Under the pieces are notes generated by a model. It did not search any database. It was not told the origin of the DNA and worked only from the letters and a program-made list of their open reading frames with translations. Below, in pieces: positions 1-8,617 of a DNA stretch of 64,000 nt (position 1 is its first letter; each line of letters opens with the position of its first letter). Source of the stretch: Halomonas alkalisoli (GTDB lineage Bacteria > Pseudomonadota > Gammaproteobacteria > Pseudomonadales > Halomonadaceae); assembly GCF_021412585.1 (NCBI RefSeq), contig NZ_JAKCMI010000023.1:124001-188000 (forward strand). Reading direction: 5' to 3'. The position numbers were made by a program, and so were the translations under genes.

Positions 1-1551
1 GGCGCCGACCTGGTCCAGCGTCGCTACAGCGACTGGTCGGCGGTGGCACGCGCCTATCAGCGTGGCCGCAGCCTGTTCGAGGGGAGAAACCGGCTCATGG
101 ACATGCGGGCCGACTGGGAGCTGCTGCTGCAGTCGCCGGTCAGCCCCTGGCGCGTGGCGCTGCAGGAGCTGCTGGTCGAGGAGGTGCGGCAGGCGTCGCG
201 CCATGCCATGACCGCCTGGCGTCGTTCTCCGCGCCACTGGGTGCTGGCGCTGGCCTCCGTGCGCGAGCCCGAGCTGGGAACCCGGCAGGGGCCGCCCATG
301 GCGGTCACGGTCGAGCGCCGCAACGATGCGCTGCGCTATCTGGACGAGACTCTGGGGCTGCACCCGGACGAAGGGGTGGAAGCCCTTTCCCGCTACTGGC
401 TGCCCGCCCAGGCGCATCACCTCAACCAGCTGGCCGCCGACGCGGCCCACGATGCCTTGCCGCGTGCCACGACGCCTTTCGGCCGGCCCGAGGCCGCCGA
501 CCTGGCGACCCTGGTGAGTCTCCGACAGGGCAGTCGTCATGCGGCTACCATTCACATGGCCGAGAAGTACGCCTTCTACCTGCAGATGGCCATGGACAGC
601 GAGAGCTTCGAACCAGCCGCCCTGGAGGCGCTCGCCGAAGCGCTGCGTGGCACCCTGTGTCGCTTCTATCCGGATATCCGGCGCCTGCTCGAGGCCTGGG
701 CGCACTGGGAATCGCTGCTGCCCGAGGGCGAACACCCCCCATTGGTGGCCGAGATCCGTTGGCACCTCGACGACCCCGGCAGCCCTTTTCACTGGCTGGA
801 TTGGCAAAGCTCCGAGTGGCAGGAGCCGGGGCCTCGCCCAACGCTGTCACGCTTTACCGCCATGTCACTGGTCGGCCCGCTCAATAGCGCGGCCTGGAGT
901 GAACCCCATGTGGAGAGCGCACGGGAAGCCGTGTCGATCCGTGAATGGATCGACGGCCATTACGGCCTGCATGGCGAGGCGGAGCTGACCGAGTTCCTCG
1001 ATTTCCTGCTCGAGGCGGGCGATCGGCAGGAGTACCAGATCAACTACGCGCCCTATACCCTCAATGAGCAGCGGCTCGCGTCAGAGATCGCCATGCTCGA
1101 ATCCGGCGAGTGCAACGAGGAGGATCGCACCCACCTGCTGCGACTGCAGCGGGTGCGTGACAATGAGGATGGCTGCAACGAGCTGGACATGACCGCCTGG
1201 GACCTGGCCCAGGTGGTGGATCTGGCCATTGCCGGACGCCAGCTGGGCTGGCTGGATGCTGCCGCCTTCAGCGTTATCCTGGATCGCGCCCATGTCCTGG
1301 CCGCCGCGCACTACAGCGGTTGGGAAGCCTATGCCCAGGGCCTCTATGCGGGCTTCTCCTTCTTCATGGGCGAGACCCCGGAGCGCGAGGCCTTCCTGGC
1401 CGGCTTCCGCCAGGCGCTGGTGGCCTGGCTTTCGGGTGCGCCTCCGCTGGCCGGGCCCTGGGCGAGCCTGGACTTCCCCGGGGCCCGGCCGCGCCACTGG
1501 GCGCCCCTGCATATCGATACATTGCCGGGTGATGGCAGAACATTACATTAG
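1..1551 (+). CDS. DUF1266-like protein, 5' end outside the window
   Basis: The frame is open from the first base, so the gene starts upstream; a GTG at 43 is only the first possible start inside the window. About 516 codons are visible. The C-terminal third has the DUF1266 (YbeR/YbeU) pattern: a segment around WDLAQVVDLAIAGRQLGWLD, then SGWEAYAQGLYAGFSFFMGE. The family has no established function. There is no signal peptide or clear membrane segment in the visible part. The stop codon TAG (1549-1551) overlaps the left end of a 143-bp inverted-repeat element, so the last codons may have been reshaped by its insertion. Family assignment is by motif recall and is moderately sure. Confidence 0.6.
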   Translation, partial: GADLVQRRYSDWSAVARAYQRGRSLFEGRNRLMDMRADWELLLQSPVSPWRVALQELLVEEVRQASRHAMTAWRRSPRHWVLALASVREPELGTRQGPPMAVTVERRNDALRYLDETLGLHPDEGVEALSRYWLPAQAHHLNQLAADAAHDALPRATTPFGRPEAADLATLVSLRQGSRHAATIHMAEKYAFYLQMAMDSESFEPAALEALAEALRGTLCRFYPDIRRLLEAWAHWESLLPEGEHPPLVAEIRWHLDDPGSPFHWLDWQSSEWQEPGPRPTLSRFTAMSLVGPLNSAAWSEPHVESAREAVSIREWIDGHYGLHGEAELTEFLDFLLEAGDRQEYQINYAPYTLNEQRLASEIAMLESGECNEEDRTHLLRLQRVRDNEDGCNELDMTAWDLAQVVDLAIAGRQLGWLDAAAFSVILDRAHVLAAAHYSGWEAYAQGLYAGFSFFMGETPEREAFLAGFRQALVAWLSGAPPLAGPWASLDFPGARPRHWAPLHIDTLPGDGRTLH

Positions 1552-1692
1552 GCTCTGTCTGAAAAGTCGGCGAGCGATGGCCAGACAAGGCAAAAATTGG
1601 CGAAAAGACGGAGTTTACGAGCTGTAAATGAGTACTTTGAGCTGATTTTTAACGCCGTATGGCCAAGCGCAGACACTTTTCGGACAGAGCCT
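1550..1692. repeat. 143-bp inverted-repeat element, copy 1
   Basis: The ends are 18-bp inverted repeats with one mismatch: AGGCTCTGTCTGAAAAGT at 1550-1567 and its complement at 1675-1692. The inner arms are also partly complementary (the GGCCA and AAAAAT blocks), and TTTAC/GTAAA forms an apical hairpin, so the whole element can fold. A second copy of exactly 143 bp lies at 59733-59875; 131 of 143 positions match by hand alignment. It has no coding capacity. It resembles a MITE or a long REP/BIME-like element. I see no clear target-site duplication. Confidence 0.85.
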
Positions 1693-1745
1693 GGGGGCTC
1701 GCCATATCAGGTGATGTGGCTTATAGTCGGAAAGTTTGTTGAAAC

Positions 1746-1764
1746 GGCTCCTTATACAGGAGCC
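1746..1764. other. Short perfect hairpin upstream of the NlpC/P60 gene
   Basis: GGCTCCT (1746-1752) and AGGAGCC (1758-1764) form a 7-bp stem with a 5-base loop. No T-run follows on the plus strand, so it is not a standard terminator. It lies in the roughly 240-bp gap between the 143-bp repeat and the lipoprotein gene; I see nothing else convincing there. Confidence 0.4.
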
Positions 1765-1932
1765 TATATCATGATCATAGCCAGCCGCCTCATAGGCCGC
1801 TCTGGCAGTGGTACAGGCAATGCAGCAAGATGCCGGCGCACCACTACCACAGCGATTCCTTCGGGTCTGTCAGGTAGAGCTCATGCTCGACCCGGGGAGG
1901 CGTGCGGCTCAGGGAACGAGGACGTTGCCAAG

Positions 1933-2556
1933 ATGGTAGCCACGAGATCGAGTCGTATCCTGATGCTCGGTGTGTCGCTGGCCCTGCTGGCCGGTTGCGC
2001 CAGTAGCCCGAAGCAGTCGCAAGGCGAGGCCGACGACTACTTCGCCCGCAACCTGCCGGGCATGCCGGCATCCTGGAACCCCATGATGTCCCCGGTGGAC
2101 AACCCCATCCTGCAGGCTCGAAGCCTGCATAACCCCCCGCCGGAGCTGGTACGCCAGGCGCTGCTTGCCCAGCACGAGCGCTGGGCTGGAACACCTTACC
2201 GACTGGGCGGTACCAGCGAGCGGGGGATCGACTGCTCAGCCCTGGTGCAGAACGTCTTCAGCGAAACTTTCCGCCTGGATCTGCCGCGCTCCACCGGCGA
2301 ACAGGTGCACGAAGGGTCCCCGGTCTCACGCGGGGAGCTTCAGGTCGGCGACCTGGTCTTCTTCCGCCCCCCGGGTCCCTACGATCATGTGGGCATCTAC
2401 GTGGGCGACGGCTACTTCCTGCACGCCTCCACCTCCCAGGGCGTGATGCTCTCCGAACTCGACAATGTCTATTGGCAGCGCTATTTCTGGCAGGCTCGGC
2501 GAACCCTGGAGCCCACGACGTTGGCGCGGCGTGTTGCTTCGGCGGGCGAAGGCTAG
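1933..2556 (+). CDS. NlpC/P60-family lipoprotein, probable murein endopeptidase (Spr/MepS-like)
   Basis: A 207-residue predicted outer-membrane lipoprotein. The signal peptide ends in the lipobox LLAGC with Cys22 as the lipidated residue. The NlpC/P60 domain fills the C-terminal half: catalytic Cys101 in DCSALV, His152 in YDHVGIYVG and third residue His164 in FLHAS. The family cuts the D-Glu/mDAP-type peptide bonds of peptidoglycan. The frame extends upstream to 1597, but the ATG at 1933 is chosen because the signal peptide starts there and GAGGA-like bases lie upstream. It is transcribed alone; the LysR gene downstream is on the other strand. Confidence 0.85.
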   Translation: MVATRSSRILMLGVSLALLAGCASSPKQSQGEADDYFARNLPGMPASWNPMMSPVDNPILQARSLHNPPPELVRQALLAQHERWAGTPYRLGGTSERGIDCSALVQNVFSETFRLDLPRSTGEQVHEGSPVSRGELQVGDLVFFRPPGPYDHVGIYVGDGYFLHASTSQGVMLSELDNVYWQRYFWQARRTLEPTTLARRVASAGEG

Positions 2557-2602
2557 GTTGGGCGAGCCTTAAGGGGTAAGCGCAGGCGGTTTCGTATAAC
2601 GC

Positions 2603-3490
2603 CTAAAGCGAGTGTCGGTTAGCCTCGATGAACTCCACGAAGGCGCTTTCCGCTCGGGAAAGGTAGGCTCCTTCGGCCCAGGCCAGAGACAGGTCGAGCC
2701 AGGCCGGTGGGTCGAAGGAGACCGCCGCCAGTTCGGGTTCGTCGATCACCCGGCGCAGGAAGGTGGTGATGCCGAAGCCCTGGCGCACGATCGCCTTGGT
2801 CAGCGGAATCAGGTTCGACTGGAAGGCGACATTGGCCGAGTGGCCGGTCTGCTGTGACAGGGCATCGACGAACTCGCGATGAAAGTAGCCGTCCTGGAAC
2901 AGCACCAGCGGCTCGGCAAAGAACTCCTCCGGGCTCACCCCCTGCCTGCCGGCGAAGGGGTGGGCCTGTGGCACGCAGACCACCATCTCCTCGCGTACCA
3001 GCGGGCGTCGCTCCATTCGCCGGCTCTGCTCGTCGTCGATCACCACCCCGAGATCCAGCTCCCCCGCGGCGATCATGTTCTGCAGTCGTCTGGCGCCGGC
3101 CTCCACCACGGTCAGGCGAATTCCCGGATGGCGCGACTTGAAGCCCATCAGCAGCGGCGGAAAGTAGTAGGAGCCGAGCATCGACGGGATGCCGATGCGG
3201 ACCTCGCCCTTGACCAGGCCGTGCAGCTCGCGCATGGCGAGGTGGGCGGCATCGGCGCGATCCAGCAGCTCGCGGGCGTGGCTCTGCAGGGCGTTTCCCT
3301 CCGGGGTGAGGCTGATGCGCCGCTCATGCCGATGAAACAGGGTCAGGTCCAGGTGCCGCTCCAGGTTGGCAATGGTCTGGCTGATCGCCGACTGGGCGAC
3401 GTGGAGCTCGCGGGCCGCGGCGCTGAACCCGCCCCGGTCGGCAACGGTGAGGAAAACGCGCAGTGCACGCAGGTCGAAGGGGAGTGACAT
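2603..3490 (-). CDS. LysR-family transcriptional regulator
   Basis: A 295-residue LysR regulator. The N-terminal winged helix-turn-helix (about residues 5-65) has the family pattern LRVFLTVADRGGFSAAARE and AQSAISQTIANLE. The rest is the substrate-binding-like effector domain. AGGAG lies 6 bases before the ATG. It is divergent from an MFS transporter at 3610, with 119 bp between them and an inverted repeat in the gap. This arrangement suggests it regulates itself and the transporter, as in the ynfL/ynfM pair. The inducer cannot be inferred. Confidence 0.9.
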   Translation of the reverse strand: MSLPFDLRALRVFLTVADRGGFSAAARELHVAQSAISQTIANLERHLDLTLFHRHERRISLTPEGNALQSHARELLDRADAAHLAMRELHGLVKGEVRIGIPSMLGSYYFPPLLMGFKSRHPGIRLTVVEAGARRLQNMIAAGELDLGVVIDDEQSRRMERRPLVREEMVVCVPQAHPFAGRQGVSPEEFFAEPLVLFQDGYFHREFVDALSQQTGHSANVAFQSNLIPLTKAIVRQGFGITTFLRRVIDEPELAAVSFDPPAWLDLSLAWAEGAYLSRAESAFVEFIEANRHSL

Positions 3491-3511
3491 GGCAGTCTCC
3501 TGAGATAAGCA

Positions 3512-3547
3512 GCATAAGAAAATCAGATGGAAGTCATCTTTTTATGC
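3512..3547. promoter_or_regulatory. Candidate LysR operator in the divergent LysR/MFS gap
   Basis: GCATAA at 3512-3517 and TTATGC at 3542-3547 are perfect complements that frame a 36-bp imperfect palindrome. Inside it, CAGATGG and GTCATCT extend the dyad loosely. LysR proteins typically bind such interrupted AT-rich dyads (T-N11-A type) between divergent genes. The AT-rich stretch to about 3565 probably holds both promoters. Confidence 0.5.
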
Positions 3548-3609
3548 TGTTTGCCTTATTATAGGCCGCAAGCGATCATGTCCCACAAGCCATCGCTGCA
3601 GGACATCGC

Positions 3610-4812
3610 ATGATCACCGCACGTACCCCCGCCTGGTGGCGCGCCACCCTTGCGCTCTGCCTGGGCTCCTTCCTGGTCTTCGTCAACCTCTATGCCCCAC
3701 AGCCGCTGCTGCCGGAGCTGCGCGAGGCCTATGGCGTCTCCACGCTGGGCATCAGCCTGATCATGTCGATCTCGACACTGGCCCTGGCGGGGGCGCTGCT
3801 GGTCTTCGGCCCGCTGTCGGACGCCATCGGTCGCGATACCATCATGCGGGTGACGCTGCTGCTGACGGGGCTCTGTTCGCTGGCACTGGCCTTCGCGCCC
3901 AATTTCGAGAGCCTGCTGGCGTTGCGCGCGCTACAGGGGTTCCTGCTCGGTGGTCTTCCGGCGGTGGCCATTGCCTGGATGGGGGACGAGTTCGACCGCC
4001 CCGCGCTGCTGTCGGCGGTGGGGCTCTATATCGGTGCCAACACCCTGGGGGGCATCGGTGGTCGCCTGATCGGCGGCGGGGCGGGAGAGCTGGGCGGTGC
4101 CAGCGCGGGCTTTCTGGCCGTGGGCCTGCTCACCCTGGTCGGCGTCGCCCTGTTCTGGAAACTGCTGCCGAGGGCGCGGGCGTTCACGCCCCGGCGCTTC
4201 GAGTTGCGCGGTGCGCTGACAGACATTGCGGCACATCTGCGCCACCCGCTGCTGCTGGCGGCCTATCTGCTCGGTGGTATCAACTTCCTGATCTTCATCA
4301 ACCAGTACAGCTACATCACCTTCCGCCTGGCCGATGAGCCGTTCGGCCTGGGCGCCCGTTTGCTGGGCATGATCTTCCTGACCTACCTGGGCGGCACCCT
4401 GAGCTCCATGCTGTCGGGGCGGCTGGCCGGCCACCTGGGTCAGCCACTGTGCATGGTGCTGGGAATCCTGATCCTGCTTGGGGGAACCCTGGTCACCCTG
4501 TCGGCGTCGTTGCCCTGGATCATCGTCGGGCTGACGATCAACGCCGTGGGCTTCTTCCTGGCCCACTCCATGGCCTCGAGCTGGGTCAGCCGCCATGCCG
4601 AGAAAGCCCGGGGAAGCGCCTCTGCGCTCTACCTGGTCTTCTATTACGTGGGTGCCAGCCTGGGTAGCGCCTGGCTGGAGCCCTTCTGGCAATACGCGGG
4701 CTGGTCCGGCGTGGTGCTGGGCTCCTGGCTGCTGCTCGGCGTGACCCTGGGCATCGCCGTCTGGTTATGGCGTCGGGAGCGCGCGGCACAACCCATCGGT
4801 GTCGCCGGCTGA
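3610..4812 (+). CDS. MFS transporter, YnfM/AraJ-like drug or metabolite exporter
   Basis: A 400-residue protein with about 12 hydrophobic segments, the normal length for a 12-TM major facilitator. The loop between TM2 and TM3 reads GPLSDAIGRD, the MFS motif A, at about residues 68-77. It lies in the inner membrane and probably uses proton antiport. AGGA lies 6 bases before the ATG. The divergent LysR gene is the likely regulator. Order and topology resemble E. coli ynfM, whose substrate is not settled, so none is proposed. Confidence 0.85.
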   Translation: MITARTPAWWRATLALCLGSFLVFVNLYAPQPLLPELREAYGVSTLGISLIMSISTLALAGALLVFGPLSDAIGRDTIMRVTLLLTGLCSLALAFAPNFESLLALRALQGFLLGGLPAVAIAWMGDEFDRPALLSAVGLYIGANTLGGIGGRLIGGGAGELGGASAGFLAVGLLTLVGVALFWKLLPRARAFTPRRFELRGALTDIAAHLRHPLLLAAYLLGGINFLIFINQYSYITFRLADEPFGLGARLLGMIFLTYLGGTLSSMLSGRLAGHLGQPLCMVLGILILLGGTLVTLSASLPWIIVGLTINAVGFFLAHSMASSWVSRHAEKARGSASALYLVFYYVGASLGSAWLEPFWQYAGWSGVVLGSWLLLGVTLGIAVWLWRRERAAQPIGVAG

Positions 4813-4848
4813 GCCTGCTATGGACTCTCCTGCTGAGCGTTAGCCGGC

Positions 4849-5475
4849 TCAGGGCTGGTTCAGGCCGCCGGCTTCAGCGCCCCAGACCTCTTCCAGGCGT
4901 CGTTCACGGCCGCAGGCGGCCTTGTAGTACTGGTAGCGCACCGGGTTCTTGCGGTAGTAGCCTTGGTGGTACTCTTCGGCGGGATAGAATGCCTCGAAGG
5001 ACGTGATCTCGGTGGCGATGTCGCGCTCGAACCGTTCGGTTAGCTCGTCGCGGGTGCCCTCGGCGAGCTCACGCTCCTCCTCGCTGCCATAGAAGATGGC
5101 GCTGCGGTAGGCTTCCCCTTGGTCGCAGAACTGTCGGTCCACCGCAAAGGGGTCGATATTGCGCCAGAACACATGCAGCAGGGTCGCGTAGTCAACCCGC
5201 TCTGGCTCATATTCCACCTTCACCACCTCGGCGTGGCCGGTGCCGCCGCCAACCACCTGTTCGTAGGTGGGGTTTTCCACATGTCCGCCGCTGAAGCCCG
5301 AGGTGGTCGCGACGACGCCCTCCACCTTGTCGAAGGCCTCCTCGACGCACCAGAAGCAGCCACCGCCGAAGATGGCCGTGGCGGTTGCCTCGGCGTCATC
5401 GCCCAGGGCGGGGCTCGTCAGCGCCAGTGGCAGCAGCGCAGACAGCAGCCAGGGGAACCGCAGAGGCGTTTTCAT
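4849..5475 (-). CDS. msrA: Peptide-methionine (S)-S-oxide reductase MsrA, exported form
   Basis: A 208-residue MsrA that repairs the S-epimer of oxidised methionine in proteins. The family signature GGCFWCVEE contains catalytic Cys40. Residues 1-25 form a signal peptide (hydrophobic core, ALG cleavage site), so this copy acts in the periplasm. The frame continues upstream to 5787, but the ATG at 5475 is chosen because the signal peptide begins there. Residues EEYHQGYYRKNP are the conserved C-terminal block. A cytoplasmic MsrB is encoded separately at 55666-56067. Confidence 0.92.
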   Translation of the reverse strand: MKTPLRFPWLLSALLPLALTSPALGDDAEATATAIFGGGCFWCVEEAFDKVEGVVATTSGFSGGHVENPTYEQVVGGGTGHAEVVKVEYEPERVDYATLLHVFWRNIDPFAVDRQFCDQGEAYRSAIFYGSEEERELAEGTRDELTERFERDIATEITSFEAFYPAEEYHQGYYRKNPVRYQYYKAACGRERRLEEVWGAEAGGLNQP

Positions 5476-5664
5476 AAGGTGCACTCGCTGTTGCAGGGGA
5501 ATGTCAGCCTTAGAGGGTGCGCTAACGCTCGGGGTTCCGTCTACAGCGAGATAACCGGATCGGTGCGTGAGCGCAAGAGTCGTGTAAGGATAGCGGACGG
5601 AGGCCGACGCAAGAGGACCGTACGACGCGGTACAACGACTCGATGAATCAAGGGAGTGGAGCAG

Positions 5665-7905
5665 GTGGCAAAGCGACGTCTGATACTGGTGGCACTGATC
5701 GTCCTGGCGGTAGGGGTTTTTTTCCTCAGCGGGGCAGCTGACTTCCTGACCCTGGAGAACCTCAAGGCCGAACAGGCCCGCTTCCATGCGTGGCTGGCCG
5801 ATGAGCCTGTCACCGTCATTGGGGGCTTCTTCGTGCTCTATGTAGTGATGGCAGGGCTATCGTTGCCGGGTGCCACCCTGCTCACGGTGCTCGGCGGGGC
5901 GCTTTTCGGCCTCGGCTGGGGCCTGCTGATCATCTCCTTCGCCAGCACCTTCGGCGCCACCCTGGCGGCGGCGCTGGCTCGGACCCTGGCCCGCGGACCG
6001 CTGGAGAAACGCTTCGCCCCGCAGCTCGAACGCATCAATGCCGGCATTCGACGCGAGGGCGCCTTCTATCTGTTCACCCTGCGCCTGATTCCGCTGTTTC
6101 CCTTCTTTGTCATCAACCTGGTGATGGGGCTGACGCGGATGCGGCTGTGGACCTTCTACTGGGTCAGTCAGCTTGGCATGCTGCCGGGCACGGCGGTATT
6201 CGTGAATGCCGGCCGGGAGCTGGGCAACCTGGAGAGCCTCTCCGGCATCCTGTCGCCGGGCCTGATTGGCTCCTTCGTACTCATCGGCCTCTTCCCCTGG
6301 CTGGCGCGGGGGGTGGTGGCCGTTGCCAAGCGTCGCCGGCTGGCGAGCCGCTACGACCGTCCGGCGCGCTTCGATCATGACATCGTGGTCATCGGCGGCG
6401 GCTCCGCGGGCCTGGTGGCAAGCTATATCGCGGCGGCGGTCAGGGCGCGGGTCGTACTGGTGGAGCGCGACAGGCTTGGCGGCGATTGCTTGAATACCGG
6501 CTGCGTGCCCTCCAAGGCGTTGATCCGCGCGGCCCGTGTCGCCAGTGAAGTGCGTGAGTCCGCACGTTACGGTATTCATGCCGGAGAGCCACGGGTGGAT
6601 TTCACGCAGGTGATGGGGCATGTCCATCATGCCATTCGCGAGGTGGAGCCCCACGACAGTCGTGAACGCTACGAGGGGCTGGGAGTCGAGGTGATCGCCG
6701 GCGAGGCCTGCCTGCTGGACCCATGGCGGGTGCGGGTCACGGGCGAGGAGGGAGAGCGGGTGCTCACTACCCGCCATGTGATCATCGCCAGCGGGGCGCG
6801 TCCGCGAGTGCCCGACCTCCCAGGGCTTGGCGATATCGAGGTGCTGACCTCGGACAACCTGTGGCAACTCGAGGCCCTGCCTGGCCGCCTCGTCGTGCTG
6901 GGGGGCGGGCCTATCGGCTGTGAGCTGGGACAGAGCTTCGCCCACCTGGGCAGCCAGGTGAGCCTGGTCGAGATGGGCAGCCAGCTGCTGCCGAGGGAAG
7001 ATGTTGACACCGCTGCGGCGCTGCGTCAGCGGCTCGAGGCCGACGGCCTGTCACTGTGGCTCGACACCCGGGCCGTCCGGGTGGAGGCGGGTGCCGGCCA
7101 GCAGGGGGGGCACGTGCTGGTGGTCGAGCGAGAGAGCTCGACAGGCGAGACGTTGACCGAGCGGCTCGACTTCGACGAGCTCCTGGTGGCGGTGGGGCGA
7201 GCGGCCAATGTGGCGGGGATGGGCCTGGAAGCGTTGGGGGTGGAAACCCGTAACGATGGCACCCTGGCGGTGGATGAAAGCCTGCAGAGTGTGCTGCCCA
7301 ATGTCTGGGCCTGCGGCGACGTGGCCGGCCCCTTCCAGTTGACCCATGCCAGCGCCCACCAGGCCTGGCACGCCACGGTCAATGCCCTGTTCGGTGAGTT
7401 CAAGCGCTTCCGGGTCAGCTACCGGGCGCTGCCGGCCGTCACCTATACCGATCCGGAAGTGGCCCGGGTGGGCCTCAGCGAGAAGGAGGCGAGGGCGCAG
7501 GGCACCGAGTTCGAGGTGACTCGGTATGAGCTCTCCGAGCTGGATCGGGCCATTACCGAAGGATTGACGGAAGGCTTCGTCAAGGTGCTCACGGTGCCGG
7601 GCAAGGATCGTATCCTTGGCGCCACGGTGGTGGGGCATGGGGCCGGTGAATTGCTGGCGGAGTTCACCCTGGCGATGACCCATGGCATCGGGCTGAACAA
7701 GCTGCTGGGAACGGTGCATCCCTATCCCACCTGGTCGGAGGCGGCCAAGGCCAGCGCCGGGGTGTGGAAGAATGCCCACAAGCCGGAGCGGGTGCTGGGC
7801 TGGCTTGAACGTTATTTCGCCTGGCGGCGGGGTGGCTCGGCAGGGGCGCGAACGCCGGTGGCACCACGGCAGGCCGAGGGCGAAACTCGGGACATGAGGA
7901 GCTGA
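5665..7905 (+). CDS. VTT/TVP38 membrane domain fused to a mercuric-reductase-like flavin disulfide oxidoreductase
   Basis: A two-part protein of about 746 residues. Residues 1-225 are hydrophobic and carry the VTT (SNARE-associated, DedA-like) motifs GALFGLGWG and FTLRLIPLFPFFVIN. From about residue 235 a pyridine nucleotide-disulfide oxidoreductase follows: IGGGSAGL for FAD, the redox pair in GGDCLNTGCVPSK, a second Rossmann GGGPIGCELG for NAD(P)H, and the dimer-domain motif HPYPTWSE. It lacks the N-terminal HMA domain and C-terminal Cys pair of MerA, so mercury reduction is unlikely. GTG 5665 is chosen because AAGGGAG lies 8 bases before it; an in-frame GTG at 5656 is the alternative. The next gene starts 1 base after its stop. 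Confidence 0.85.
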   Translation: MAKRRLILVALIVLAVGVFFLSGAADFLTLENLKAEQARFHAWLADEPVTVIGGFFVLYVVMAGLSLPGATLLTVLGGALFGLGWGLLIISFASTFGATLAAALARTLARGPLEKRFAPQLERINAGIRREGAFYLFTLRLIPLFPFFVINLVMGLTRMRLWTFYWVSQLGMLPGTAVFVNAGRELGNLESLSGILSPGLIGSFVLIGLFPWLARGVVAVAKRRRLASRYDRPARFDHDIVVIGGGSAGLVASYIAAAVRARVVLVERDRLGGDCLNTGCVPSKALIRAARVASEVRESARYGIHAGEPRVDFTQVMGHVHHAIREVEPHDSRERYEGLGVEVIAGEACLLDPWRVRVTGEEGERVLTTRHVIIASGARPRVPDLPGLGDIEVLTSDNLWQLEALPGRLVVLGGGPIGCELGQSFAHLGSQVSLVEMGSQLLPREDVDTAAALRQRLEADGLSLWLDTRAVRVEAGAGQQGGHVLVVERESSTGETLTERLDFDELLVAVGRAANVAGMGLEALGVETRNDGTLAVDESLQSVLPNVWACGDVAGPFQLTHASAHQAWHATVNALFGEFKRFRVSYRALPAVTYTDPEVARVGLSEKEARAQGTEFEVTRYELSELDRAITEGLTEGFVKVLTVPGKDRILGATVVGHGAGELLAEFTLAMTHGIGLNKLLGTVHPYPTWSEAAKASAGVWKNAHKPERVLGWLERYFAWRRGGSAGARTPVAPRQAEGETRDMRS

Positions 7906-7906
7906 G

Positions 7907-8539
7907 ATGCTGGATCGCTGGACCATGCCTTTGGCTCAAGGACCCTTGAACCGCCTGGCTGCCGGGTTGGCACGGCGTCGGATTCGCCCCGATCAGGTGA
8001 CGCTATGGGCTTTCCTGATCGGCATGCTGGCGTTGCCGCTGTTGATCCTGGAGTGGTATCTGCCGGCGCTGGTGGTCATATTGCTCAATCGCCTGGGCGA
8101 TGGGCTGGACGGCGCCCTGGCACGGATGACGGGACAGGAAAGCGATGCCGGTGGGTTCCTCGATATCGGCCTCGACTTCGTCTTCTACGCTGCCGTGGTA
8201 CTGGGATTTGCCCTGGCCGACCCGCAGGCCAACGCCCTGGCGGCGGCCTTTCTGCTGTTCGCCTTTATCGGCACCGGAACCTCCTTCCTGGCCTTCGCCA
8301 TCATGGCGACTCGCCACGGACTGGAGCGGCCAAGGTTCCAGAAGAAGGCCTTCTACTATCTGCACGGGCTGACCGAAGGTACCGAGACGGTTCTGGCCTT
8401 CGTCCTCTTCTGCCTCTTTCCGGCTCACTTTGCGCTGCTGGCCACGCTCTTTGCCGTGGCGTGCCTGGTGACGACCGCCACGCGGCTGTGGGGCGGTTAC
8501 CGCACCCTGGTGGCACTCCGATCACCCGGCCTGGAATGA
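7907..8539 (+). CDS. CDP-alcohol phosphatidyltransferase family protein
   Basis: A 210-residue integral membrane protein with the CDP-OH-P signature intact: DGLDGALAR, then GGFLDIGLD, giving the DG-x2-AR-x8-G-x3-D-x3-D pattern at about residues 65-90. Family enzymes join a CDP-activated lipid or polyol to an alcohol acceptor; the acceptor cannot be told here. About five to six membrane segments fit the family. The ATG lies 1 base after the stop of the VTT-flavoenzyme gene, so the two are almost certainly co-transcribed and may act together on a membrane lipid. A strong hairpin directly after the stop ends the unit. Confidence 0.9.
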   Translation: MLDRWTMPLAQGPLNRLAAGLARRRIRPDQVTLWAFLIGMLALPLLILEWYLPALVVILLNRLGDGLDGALARMTGQESDAGGFLDIGLDFVFYAAVVLGFALADPQANALAAAFLLFAFIGTGTSFLAFAIMATRHGLERPRFQKKAFYYLHGLTEGTETVLAFVLFCLFPAHFALLATLFAVACLVTTATRLWGGYRTLVALRSPGLE

Positions 8540-8569
8540 CGAAGGGGCAGCCGTATGGCTGCCCCTTCG
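8540..8569. terminator. Bidirectional-type terminator between the phosphatidyltransferase gene and slyD
   Basis: A perfect 13-bp stem (CGAAGGGGCAGCC, loop GTAT, and its complement) begins right after the stop codon at 8539. There is no long T-run, but stability and its position between convergent genes support termination. Confidence 0.7.
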
Positions 8570-8617
8570 ATACCAGCAAAGCTGCGTTCGATATCAGCGT
8601 GCGCCGACGTGGTCGGC

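Noticed and set aside
5665..7905. Calling this gene mercuric reductase (merA)
   Set aside because: No HMA domain, no C-terminal Cys pair, no mer genes nearby, and a fused VTT membrane domain.
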